A DNA stretch of 64,000 bases from Phycisphaerae bacterium. Lineage in GTDB: Bacteria; Planctomycetota; Phycisphaerae; UBA1845; Fen-1342. A program made the position numbers and the translations under genes. Of this stretch, positions 44,173 to 52,111 are shown in pieces (within the stretch, counting starts at the first letter, position 1; each line of letters begins with the position of its first letter). The stretch covers positions 1-64,000 of the forward strand of contig JANQNU010000088.1 in NCBI GenBank assembly GCA_028279405.1, given 5' to 3'. A model generated the notes under the pieces. That model had not been told where the DNA came from, did no database searches, and saw only the letters and a list, made by a program, of their open reading frames with translations.

Positions 44173-45234
44173 ATGCGCGTCGCGATCGTGGGTTTCCCAT
44201 ACTCCGGGAAAACCGCCGTTTTTACAGCATTATCGGGACTTTCGCGCGATCAGCTGAAGCCCGGCGAGGAGAACCTGGCCGCGGTCCGGATTCCGGAGCC
44301 GCGCCTGGACTGGTTGGAAACCGCGTACAAGCCCAAGAAACGTACCGAAGCCACCCTCGACTTCGTCGACCTGCCCGGTAGCCTCGAAGGCGACCTCGAC
44401 AGTGCCGGCCTCACCCGACACCTGCCCTCCCTCAGACAAAGCGATGCACTGCTCGTCGTGCTACGAGCGTTCGAATCGGGAGCGGTTCCGGCACATCAGG
44501 GCCGTGTCGACCCGGCGAAAGACCTCGTGCAACTGCGCGATGAGTTCCTGCTGGCCGACCTCGCGATCTGCGCCGGGCGCATCGAACGACTCGAGGTTTC
44601 CGTCAAGAAGCCCACCAAGGATCAGGAGGCGCACAAACGCGAGCTCGAAGTGCTCAAACGCTGCCAGGACGCGCTCGAGAACGAGAAGCCGTTGCGCGAT
44701 CTGATCCAGCCCGGCGAAGAGGAAAAGATGCTCCGCAGCTTCGGATTCCTCACTCAGAAACCGGTTATCGTCATCGTTAACGTCAGCGAGGAGCAGGCGG
44801 CCGCGCCCGCACCGTTTGCGGATGAGCAAGCCGTGGCCACGCTCGCCTGCTGCGCCACGCTCGAAACCGATCTCGCGCAGATGGAGCCGGACGATCGGGC
44901 GCCGTTCATGGCCGAGTACGGCGTCGAGGCGCTCGCGCGCGACCGCATCATTCGCGATTGCTTCGCGGCACTCGGCCTGATCCACTTTCTTACAGCGGGC
45001 CCCGAAGAAGTGCGCGCCTGGCCGATCCCGCGCGGCCTGAGCGCGGTCGACGCAGCCGGTAAGATTCACAGTGATATCGCGCGCGGGTTCATTCGTGCCG
45101 AAACCGTCGCGTACGCTGACCTTCATGAAGCAGGATCGATGCGCGATGCGAAGGCGGCCAACAAGGTTCGTCAGGAACCAAAGAACTACGTGATCCAGGA
45201 TGGTGATATCATCCTGTTCAAATTCAACGTCTAG
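44173..45234 (+). CDS. YchF/OLA1-like P-loop NTPase with divergent P-loop
   Basis: 353 residues. The layout follows YchF: N-terminal NTPase domain, helical coiled insert (IERLEVSVKKPTKDQEAHKRELEVL) and C-terminal TGS/DUF933 domain ending in ANKVRQEPKNYVIQDGDIILFKFNV. YchF proteins prefer ATP and bind the ribosome. The G1 motif is GFPYSGKT where YchF normally has GxPNVGKS; G3 is DLPG; the NxxE specificity motif appears as NVSEE. The changed P-loop still keeps GK-T, so nucleotide binding is likely. It may be a second, specialised YchF rather than the housekeeping one. Confidence 0.8.
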   Translation: MRVAIVGFPYSGKTAVFTALSGLSRDQLKPGEENLAAVRIPEPRLDWLETAYKPKKRTEATLDFVDLPGSLEGDLDSAGLTRHLPSLRQSDALLVVLRAFESGAVPAHQGRVDPAKDLVQLRDEFLLADLAICAGRIERLEVSVKKPTKDQEAHKRELEVLKRCQDALENEKPLRDLIQPGEEEKMLRSFGFLTQKPVIVIVNVSEEQAAAPAPFADEQAVATLACCATLETDLAQMEPDDRAPFMAEYGVEALARDRIIRDCFAALGLIHFLTAGPEEVRAWPIPRGLSAVDAAGKIHSDIARGFIRAETVAYADLHEAGSMRDAKAANKVRQEPKNYVIQDGDIILFKFNV

Positions 45235-45289
45235 CACGAGCCGATCAAGGGCGGCGCGCTCGCACGCCGACCCTCTCCGGGAGACGGAC

Positions 45290-47215
45290 ATGCGCCGGCC
45301 GCTTACGTTGCTCGCACTCTTGCTCTCAATCTGCGGACCGCTTGCGGCCCAACCCGTGACGCAAAGCGACCTCCTGCGACGACTGATCGATCTCGACCGA
45401 CTGATGCGTCCGCCGACCAAAGGCGAACGCACTGGCGTGCGTTGCGGCACCATCCTGCGCGCCGATCCGGTCGGCAACGCCGACGATTGGAACGAGTTGG
45501 CCGCATTCAACGGCCCCGGCGCGATCACGCGGATCTTCGCCGAACGTCCGGCGGGGATCCTGCGGATCACGGTTGACGGTACGGTCGTGCTCGAGACACC
45601 ATTCGCGGATTGGATGGCCGGCAAGAGCGCGCCGGTAACGCCGCCGTTCTGTGCGGTCGAGGCATCCACCGACGAGAACCGGCCACCACGCTCGGCAACT
45701 TGCTACTGGCCGATCGGCTTTTCGAAGTCGATACGACTGTGGACGCGCGACTATCACGGGACGTACCAGGTCGGGTACGTGCAATTCCCACTCACGACCG
45801 CTGTCGCACCGTTTCAAGCGACATTGAGCGACGATGATCGCGAGACCGCCGAGGCCGTCGCAGAGGTGTTGGCGCAGGGGCTCTCCGATGAGCAGATCGA
45901 CGGCGCTGCCGAGTCCGTGATCCTGCCGATCGCGATCCAGCAGAACCTCGCCAATGGTAAGGTCATTCAGGACCAGACCTCCGGTACCGGCATCATTCGT
46001 TCGATCTTCGTCGGGCTCACCGATCGACTCAATCCGCCCAATCCGTACACGCTGCACAAGTGCGTTCTCCGGATCTACTTCGACGGCGAGTCCCAGCCCG
46101 CAGTGGAGGCTCCGCTGACCGACTTCTTCGGCAGCGCCTACGAACTGCACCGTCTCCGCGCCTTGCCGCTCGGCACCAGTCGCGCCATGCACGTGCCGCT
46201 TCCCGATCGGCGCTACGGCGAAGATCGCTACATGTACTGCTTCTTCCCGATGCCGTTCCGCGCGGGATTTCGCATCGAAATTCAGAACGTCTCCGGCGAA
46301 GAGATCGGCCTGCTGCTCTACCTACGCGTCTCTCGCGAGGTCCCGGCCGACGATGCGCTCTATTTCCACGCACGATATCGACGTGAATCGCCTTGCCAGC
46401 GCGACCGCTACCCGTTGCTCGAAACGCGCGGCCAGGGACGGCTCGTGGCGCTCACGCTCGGTGTCGATCGCCCGCGCCGCGGCTGGTGGGGCGCCGGCCA
46501 CGAACAAATCGTCTCGGATAGCGACGAGCAACAGGTGTGGCGTGGGACCAACATCGCAAACCTCTTCGATGGCGCTGCCCCGCTTCGCGAACACCGCGGC
46601 GTCTTCGGCGGCGCTGCCGCCGCACCGGCGTTCGGAAAGTCGACCGGCTACCGAATCTTCATGTCCGATGCGCCGACCTTCTTTCGGAACGTTCGCTTCG
46701 ATCTCGAGAACCGCAGCGACAAACCATACGCGACGGACTACGGCTCGGTCGCGTACTGGTACGGCGAGTTGGACGCGCGCAGCTTCTTCCGCCCGCTACG
46801 AATGGCCGACATGAACGTTCACCCGTTACGAATTCCGGAAGCGATCGAGATCGAGGGGCGCGTGGTCGGCGACGGTTGGGGCCGCGAGATCGATCAGGAC
46901 CAGTCACGCGGATTCGCACTCTCCGGCGAACGAGCCGTCATGCTCAACACGGATACGCCGATCACGATCGAAATCCCGTCACTCCGTGCCCGGCGCGTCC
47001 GCCTCAAACTGCGTACGAACCCGCGCCGAGCCTTTGTCAACATCACCGTGCGCAGCGCCGACGGCAACCAAGAGGCCGAAGTCACATTCGATCGCAACGG
47101 AGACGGGGTCTACGACCTCGGCGAATGGGACCTGGAGCTCGGCGCCAACCCCGTCATCGTCGAATGCGGCGGCTACCCAATCGTCGACTGTTGGATCCCC
47201 GAACCACTGAAGTGA
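45290..47215 (+). CDS. Secreted DUF2961 protein
   Basis: 641 residues from an ATG with GGGAGA ahead. Signal peptide MRRPLTLLALLLSICGPLAA. The DUF2961 pattern is seen as DWNELAAFNGPGAITRIFAERPAGILRITVDG, then PFCAVEASTDENRPPRSATCYWPIGFSKSIRLW. That family groups with carbohydrate-active enzymes, including inverting glycosidases. The C-terminal half repeats a jelly-roll-like layout (FRNVRFDLENRSDKPYATDYGSVAYWY) and ends with VRSADGNQEAEVTFDRNGDGVYDLGEWDLELGANP, which contains a calcium-type DRNGDGVYD loop. Probably acts on an external polysaccharide. Confidence 0.8.
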   Translation: MRRPLTLLALLLSICGPLAAQPVTQSDLLRRLIDLDRLMRPPTKGERTGVRCGTILRADPVGNADDWNELAAFNGPGAITRIFAERPAGILRITVDGTVVLETPFADWMAGKSAPVTPPFCAVEASTDENRPPRSATCYWPIGFSKSIRLWTRDYHGTYQVGYVQFPLTTAVAPFQATLSDDDRETAEAVAEVLAQGLSDEQIDGAAESVILPIAIQQNLANGKVIQDQTSGTGIIRSIFVGLTDRLNPPNPYTLHKCVLRIYFDGESQPAVEAPLTDFFGSAYELHRLRALPLGTSRAMHVPLPDRRYGEDRYMYCFFPMPFRAGFRIEIQNVSGEEIGLLLYLRVSREVPADDALYFHARYRRESPCQRDRYPLLETRGQGRLVALTLGVDRPRRGWWGAGHEQIVSDSDEQQVWRGTNIANLFDGAAPLREHRGVFGGAAAAPAFGKSTGYRIFMSDAPTFFRNVRFDLENRSDKPYATDYGSVAYWYGELDARSFFRPLRMADMNVHPLRIPEAIEIEGRVVGDGWGREIDQDQSRGFALSGERAVMLNTDTPITIEIPSLRARRVRLKLRTNPRRAFVNITVRSADGNQEAEVTFDRNGDGVYDLGEWDLELGANPVIVECGGYPIVDCWIPEPLK

Positions 47216-47253
47216 GAAACGGTGCGTTCCTTAATGGAAACGAAGAGCAAGCG

Positions 47254-47310
47254 CCTCGCACGGAACGCCTCCTGATCCCCTCGCTCGCGCTCGGGGCTCG
47301 TGGTGCGAGG
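47254..47310. repeat. Intergenic inverted repeat carrying family 4 unit
   Basis: CCTCGCAC (47254-47261) and GTGCGAGG (47303-47310) flank a copy of the family 4 unit at 47280-47301. Lies between two convergent genes. Confidence 0.6.
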
Positions 47311-47346
47311 CTGGGTTCGCGGACGGGTAGAACCGGGAGCAATCCG

Positions 47347-48546
47347 TTAGCCGCGATCTGACGTGTAACGTTGGAGAGTCTGTCGCAGCGCGGGGCGTAG
47401 CGGACCCGAATCACGCTCCGCGACGATCGGCCAGAGCGACTCGTACGAGAAGAGGCAGCAATCACCGCCACGTTGCATGCAGTAGCCGAGCTGTTCCGCA
47501 AACTGCTCCGGCGTATCGAACTTGTACAAGCCGATCCCGGGGATGATCCGTCCGTCCAGCGAAGTCCGCTCGTAGGCGCGAATATCCCGCTGAAGCTGCC
47601 CAAAGTCCGTCGTATACGCCATCGGCATCGCTGCGTCGATCAGATCTGCCCGCAGCCATGCGACCGCGTTCTGCAGGAATCGGTCGTACCCCAATCCCGG
47701 GTTGCGCCACACCGCAGCACTCAGCGTCGCGCCGGGTCGACGTTGATTGACCCGGTCGCGAATCTCGTGCACCAGCCGCGTGATTTGATTGGCCCGCCAA
47801 TGATCCCAGCGCCCCGGATCGTCATCCGGAACCAGCCCGGTCTCTTCGCGATAGATCGACAGGGTCCGCGGATCGCGCGGATAGCGCTCCGATGCCTTCG
47901 GCGTCGTATCCCAGGCATACCGCACATAGTCCAGGTGCACGCCGTCGAGGGCATAGCGCGTCACGAGTTCCTCGGCGATCGACGCAATATGATTGCGTAC
48001 TTCGGGCAGGCACGGATTGAGAATGACGTAATAGTTACCGAGCGGCTGCCGCTGGTCTTGCGCGTCGCGAAGAAACCACTCGGGCCGCGCGTTCCAGTGC
48101 TGATCGGGGATCGGCGGCTGCTTGGGCCCCTTCCACCCCGGCATCACATTCATCCATGCCTCGATCCGCATGCCCCGTCGATGAGCCTCTGCCACCGCAA
48201 TCGCCAGCGGATCGAAACCAGGATCTCGATAGTCGTAGCGCTGCGCCCACGGCTCGTATTGCGACGGGTACAGCACCGTCCCCTCGCCACGAACCTGCCA
48301 GTAGATACTGTTGATCCCCACCGACGCGCAGTTCTCCATGATGCGGACGATGTCGTCCGGCGTTCGGTAGTGAAACCGCGCAATCCAGACGCCGGAGACG
48401 TTCTCGGGCATCGCCAACGGCGCCGGCAATCCAGACCGCGGCGGAGCAACGGTCTCGCGCTTGCCGACACAACCCGAAACAATGGCGGTAACCGCCAACA
48501 GCGTGACGCCGAGCCGCCAATGAGCCGCAAGTCGTGTTCGTTTCAT
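47347..48546 (-). CDS. Glycoside-hydrolase-like (GHL10) lipoprotein
   Basis: 399 residues from the ATG at 48544-48546. Signal peptide with lipobox VSGC (Cys26). The body is a TIM-barrel of the GHL10/DUF187 type: GVWIARFHYRTPDDIVRIMENCASVGINSIYWQVRGEG, AEAHRRGMRIEAWMNV, LDGVHLDYVRYAW (with the Asp/Tyr/Arg cluster at the predicted active site) and DLIDAAMPMAYTTDF. The family is thought to cleave glycans, in some cases denuded peptidoglycan. Divergent from the GNAT-cupin gene with 73 bases between. Confidence 0.85.
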   Translation of the reverse strand: MKRTRLAAHWRLGVTLLAVTAIVSGCVGKRETVAPPRSGLPAPLAMPENVSGVWIARFHYRTPDDIVRIMENCASVGINSIYWQVRGEGTVLYPSQYEPWAQRYDYRDPGFDPLAIAVAEAHRRGMRIEAWMNVMPGWKGPKQPPIPDQHWNARPEWFLRDAQDQRQPLGNYYVILNPCLPEVRNHIASIAEELVTRYALDGVHLDYVRYAWDTTPKASERYPRDPRTLSIYREETGLVPDDDPGRWDHWRANQITRLVHEIRDRVNQRRPGATLSAAVWRNPGLGYDRFLQNAVAWLRADLIDAAMPMAYTTDFGQLQRDIRAYERTSLDGRIIPGIGLYKFDTPEQFAEQLGYCMQRGGDCCLFSYESLWPIVAERDSGPLRPALRQTLQRYTSDRG

Positions 48547-48619
48547 TCTCGCAATTGAACCCACGCCCCAGGGGTTGTCAAATAGAATCGAAGACGATTC
48601 CTTGCTGGAGAACGACATT

Positions 48620-49561
48620 GTGAGCGCCCAACTACGTCACCGTCACGGAGCACCAACCGACACCCGACTCGTGTACGACCTCTGGATGTCCCCAGCGATC
48701 AACCACTGGCTGGGCTTCGACCCGCTGTCGCTGGATGCGTTTGCGGAGCTGTGGGAAAACCTCAGCCGCGACGGCCAGCTCTGGGTCGCATCCGACGACG
48801 ATGGCGTGTGCGGAACCTACTGGCTCCGGCGCTTCGGACACCGACGGGCACATGCTGTCTACTTGGGTTACCTCGCTGTCGACCCGAAACGACAGCGATC
48901 GGGCATCGGCCGCGCGATCCTCTCTCACGTAGTCGACCAAGTCGCGAAAGAAGGATGCCGACGCCTCGAAGCGATGGTGGCCGCGGACAACGAGCCAGCG
49001 CTGTCGCTGTTCCAAGCGCTGGGTTTTTCGGTAGAGGGCCGCTTCGCCGGCTACTTTCGGCGCGCCGGCGCCGACCAAGACGTGGACGAATTGCCTCTGG
49101 CGCTGGCGCTACCCACTTCGGATCTCACGGCGTCGGCAACCGTTCGCGGCGGGATCGGACTCGTCAACCGCACGAATGCCACTCACTACACGTGGGGCAA
49201 CGGCTGCGACGGATGGCATCTCGTTCGGAACCGGGAACTGAGCGTGATCGCCGAGCAGATGCCGCCCGGAACCAGTGAGCAGCGCCATCGTCATGCGCGG
49301 AGTCGCCAGTTCTTCTACGTACTCGAAGGAACGCTCGCGATCGAGGTCGAGGGAACCTCGCATCGAATCCCGGCGGCAGCGGGACTCGAAGTGCCACCGG
49401 GCGCGGTACATCAGGTGTTCAACGATAGCACTGCACCCGCCCAGTTTCTTGTCACCTCACAGCCGCCCGGCCGGCACGATCGGATCGTGGAGGATGGCCA
49501 GACCAAACAGCCTGATCCAGTTGCCGTGAACGCGACTGCGGCGAATGACCTGAACCGATAA
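48620..49561 (+). CDS. GNAT acetyltransferase fused to cupin domain
   Basis: 313 residues from a GTG with GGAG nine bases ahead. Residues 1 to about 165 are a GNAT domain: AVYLGYLAVDPKRQRSGIGRAILSHVVDQ is the acetyl-CoA pyrophosphate loop (Q/RxxGxG/A), followed by EAMVAADNEPALSLFQALGF. Residues about 195-285 are a cupin: EQMPPGTSEQRHRHARSRQFFYVLEGTLAIEVEG (HRH and Glu-type metal ligands), then VPPGAVHQVFNDS. The two parts have known relatives separately. Together they suggest an acetyltransferase that acts on, or is controlled by, a small molecule bound in the cupin. Substrate unknown. Confidence 0.85.
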   Translation: MSAQLRHRHGAPTDTRLVYDLWMSPAINHWLGFDPLSLDAFAELWENLSRDGQLWVASDDDGVCGTYWLRRFGHRRAHAVYLGYLAVDPKRQRSGIGRAILSHVVDQVAKEGCRRLEAMVAADNEPALSLFQALGFSVEGRFAGYFRRAGADQDVDELPLALALPTSDLTASATVRGGIGLVNRTNATHYTWGNGCDGWHLVRNRELSVIAEQMPPGTSEQRHRHARSRQFFYVLEGTLAIEVEGTSHRIPAAAGLEVPPGAVHQVFNDSTAPAQFLVTSQPPGRHDRIVEDGQTKQPDPVAVNATAANDLNR

Positions 49562-49581
49562 CCGCAGTGCAGGTTCCCGAC

Positions 49582-49613
49582 AAAAAAAATACCCCACCCG
49601 AACCAGGATGGGG
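49582..49613 (-). terminator. Rho-independent terminator of the OmpA-family gene
   Basis: Minus strand: CCCCATCC (49613-49606) pairs with GGGTGGGG (49599-49592) over eight positions including one G-T pair, followed by TATTTTTTTT. Lies about 50 bases beyond the stop. Confidence 0.85.
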
Positions 49614-49664
49614 CACGAGATCGCTAACCGATAGACGCGACGGGTGAACCGCCGATGCGCCGCG

Positions 49665-50363
49665 CTACATTCGCGCGTCGGAGGTGATCGCGAGAATTTC
49701 GACCCGGCGATTCTTCGCCTTGCTGTTCTTGTCGCTGCCGCGGACAGCCGGCTTCCATTCGCCCTGGCCGCCGGCGATCACCCGCGTTCGATCGATCCCC
49801 AGCTCGTAGAGCACCTTCGCGACAGTGGCCGCGCGCCCTTGGCTAAGATCGAGATTGCTGTTCCAAAGGTTTTTGGTCTTCCGGATCGGATCGGTGTCGG
49901 TGTGACCGACGACGAGGATCATGCGATTGCCGAATTGCGAACGAATCTGGTTCGCAACCTCCTGCAGGACCTGCCGTCCGTTCTTCTTCAGGTCAGCCCT
50001 TCCGGAGTCGAACAGGATGTCGGTCGAGAGCTCGGTCCAAGCAATGTCCTTGGTACCCTCCCAGCCCGCAGGAAGGTTGCCGCTGTCATTGATGACGACC
50101 GGCGACTGATTCTGCGCGTCACTCAACCGTCGACGGGCCTCGTCCAGCAAACGCTGCAGGTCGGTCATGCGATCGCGTGCCGAGTCCCGCTCGTTGTAGG
50201 CGTAAGCCAGCTGGTCACGGAGATTGGCGTTCTCTTCCTCGAGGACCAGGATCTTTTCCTGTTGGCCGCGAATCTGATCTTCTCGAGCATCCTGGCAACC
50301 GCCGGCCCACATCGCGAGGACCGCCAGCAAGCACGTTCCATACCGCACCGCGCGCGTCTTCAT
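49665..50363 (-). CDS. OmpA-family peptidoglycan-associated lipoprotein
   Basis: 232 residues from the ATG at 50361-50363, with AGGAG six bases ahead. Signal peptide with lipobox AGGC (Cys23). Then a coiled coil (REDQIRGQQEKILVLEEENANLRDQLAYAYNERD, about 26-85) and an OmpA C-terminal domain from about 110: STDILFDSGRADLKKNGRQVL, VVGHTDTDP, NLDLSQGRAATVAKVL, KNSKAKNRRVEI. These residues bind peptidoglycan, so the protein should link the envelope to the wall, as Pal does. The coiled coil may make it a dimer. Divergent from the BamB-like gene. Confidence 0.9.
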   Translation of the reverse strand: MKTRAVRYGTCLLAVLAMWAGGCQDAREDQIRGQQEKILVLEEENANLRDQLAYAYNERDSARDRMTDLQRLLDEARRRLSDAQNQSPVVINDSGNLPAGWEGTKDIAWTELSTDILFDSGRADLKKNGRQVLQEVANQIRSQFGNRMILVVGHTDTDPIRKTKNLWNSNLDLSQGRAATVAKVLYELGIDRTRVIAGGQGEWKPAVRGSDKNSKAKNRRVEILAITSDARM

Positions 50364-50813
50364 GAGCATCTCCTTCTCTCGGTTCTCCGGAAGCCGCCTT
50401 GCTTCCGCCATCACAACGTGTCCCGTTACTTCCGTTCCCAAAACCGGTTCCGGAGCCGCCGGAGCCACCCGCTTCTGCATAAGCCGAATGCGGATTACCA
50501 GCGAACGCCTCCCGTCTGCCGCGCCGGAAATGAGCGACTGCCAGACCGATCCTGTGAAGATTACGACTACCGCACCCCCGATGCAAGCGCCCCTGCGGTT
50601 GACGCACGGAAATCCCTGTACTACGCTGATTGGCTGGGCGGTATCGACGCGCACCCAGGCGCGAGTGCCGCCGAGGATGCGGGCACTTCGCGAGCCCCGG
50701 CGATGGGACGTCGGCGAGTGCATGAAGGCCGCCCGCGGCTGGCCAGGCAGGCTTGTTCAACGCCCGGGCGCACCGGGCGGATCGGCGTTTTCCCGGGTCT
50801 GGAGGTGCAAGGC
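50364..50813. promoter_or_regulatory. Intergenic region between divergent OmpA-like and BamB-like genes
   Basis: 450 bases without a supported gene. On the plus strand TTGACG (50599-50604), 17 bases, TACGCT (50622-50627) is a moderate promoter for the BamB-like gene. Frames crossing the region have no ribosome sites. Confidence 0.35.
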
Positions 50814-52088
50814 GTGAAGTGGCATCAGGGTCTCGGACTCGGACTCACGCTCTGCGTCGCGACCATCGTCGCGAAGGCGGAACAGGACTATGTCAACAGC
50901 GACGCGCTCCGACAGGCGGGGCTCGTAAAGTACTGGCAGATCCGGCTCCCACTGGACCCGGACCAGCGGCTCCAGAACGTCTATCTCGTGGACGACCAGC
51001 TCTACGCGGCCTCCGACGACGGCTTCGTGTATGCAGTCCACGCCCCGACCGGAACGCTCCGTTGGATCCGTCAGATCACACGGCTCGGTTTCGAGATCTG
51101 GCGACCCTGCCACCTGGGGAACCGCACGGTCTTCACCACTCCCGCCAACATCCAGGTCTACAACCGACAGTTCGGCGACGGCATCCGGAAACGTGAAGTG
51201 GATTCGCCGCTCGGGACCGGCCCGGTCAGCGGCGACAACCAGATCTTCGTCGGCGGCACCGATCGACGGGTCTATGCGTTCAGCGGGACCGACCTGTTGC
51301 CGAACTGGAAGTTCTTGACCGAGGGCCCGATTTCGTCCATCCCGACGATCCAGGGCATCTACCTCTACGTGGCGAGCGACGACGGCGCGGTGTATTCGGC
51401 CACGCAAGCCGACAAACGATTCAACTGGAAATCGAAGACCTTCGCCCCCATCTCGGCGAATCTCGTTTCGACAGTGGACGGCGTCTACGTCGCCAGCCGA
51501 GACAACTCGCTGTACCAGTTCGATCTGTTCTTCGGTCGAGCGCGCTGGCGGGCGCGCTTTTCCGGCCCGCTCTATGAACCGCCGGTCGTAACCGACCGTT
51601 ATGCGTTCCAGTACTGCCCGGATGACGGACTTGCCGCGGTTCGAACCGGGATCCTCGACATCGAGGACCGGATCGCGTGGAAGATTCCGGATGGACGGAC
51701 GTTGCTCACGGTGAGTGAGGACAGCGCCTTTGTTCTGACCCGCAATGAACGTTTGCGCGTCGTCGATCTCGAAACCGGCAACGTGCGGCAGACGATTCGC
51801 ATACCGGGCATGGTTCTCGGCATTCCGGACGTGACGGATACGTTCCTGCTGACGGCCAGCCGGGACGGTCGGCTCTTCTGCGCACGCCCCGCCGACGTAC
51901 CGTACGTGCGCCGAGCGGACGTGCAGGCCGCTTTGACGGAGCAAGACGCGGAGGGGACGGTCGCTCAAGGGATCGTGGACGAGCTGCTCGATACACCCGC
52001 TCCGACGATCGAGTTGCCACCGCGCCCGCCGGTTGGCGGCAAGTCGAAGGTTTCCAAGAACTTCGGCCGCGGCGGCGACGACAACTAG
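50814..52088 (+). CDS. PQQ-like (BamB-type) beta-propeller protein
   Basis: 424 residues from a GTG with GGAGG ahead (the reading frame runs much further upstream without coding character). Signal peptide GLGLGLTLCVATIVA. Seven or so blades of the pyrroloquinoline-quinone-like propeller: VYLVDDQLYAASDDGFVYAVHAPTGTLRW, GDNQIFVGGTDRRVYAFSG, GIYLYVASDDGAVYSATQA, GVYVASRDNSLYQFDLFFGRARW. The protein resembles BamB of the outer-membrane assembly machine in shape, but the C-terminus has an extra Pro/Lys/Gly-rich tail ending GGDDN. It lies 23 bases ahead of purH. Role in outer-membrane assembly is possible, not shown. Confidence 0.82.
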   Translation: MKWHQGLGLGLTLCVATIVAKAEQDYVNSDALRQAGLVKYWQIRLPLDPDQRLQNVYLVDDQLYAASDDGFVYAVHAPTGTLRWIRQITRLGFEIWRPCHLGNRTVFTTPANIQVYNRQFGDGIRKREVDSPLGTGPVSGDNQIFVGGTDRRVYAFSGTDLLPNWKFLTEGPISSIPTIQGIYLYVASDDGAVYSATQADKRFNWKSKTFAPISANLVSTVDGVYVASRDNSLYQFDLFFGRARWRARFSGPLYEPPVVTDRYAFQYCPDDGLAAVRTGILDIEDRIAWKIPDGRTLLTVSEDSAFVLTRNERLRVVDLETGNVRQTIRIPGMVLGIPDVTDTFLLTASRDGRLFCARPADVPYVRRADVQAALTEQDAEGTVAQGIVDELLDTPAPTIELPPRPPVGGKSKVSKNFGRGGDDN

Positions 52089-52111
52089 TCCTTGTCGAAA
52101 GGTAGAGCACG

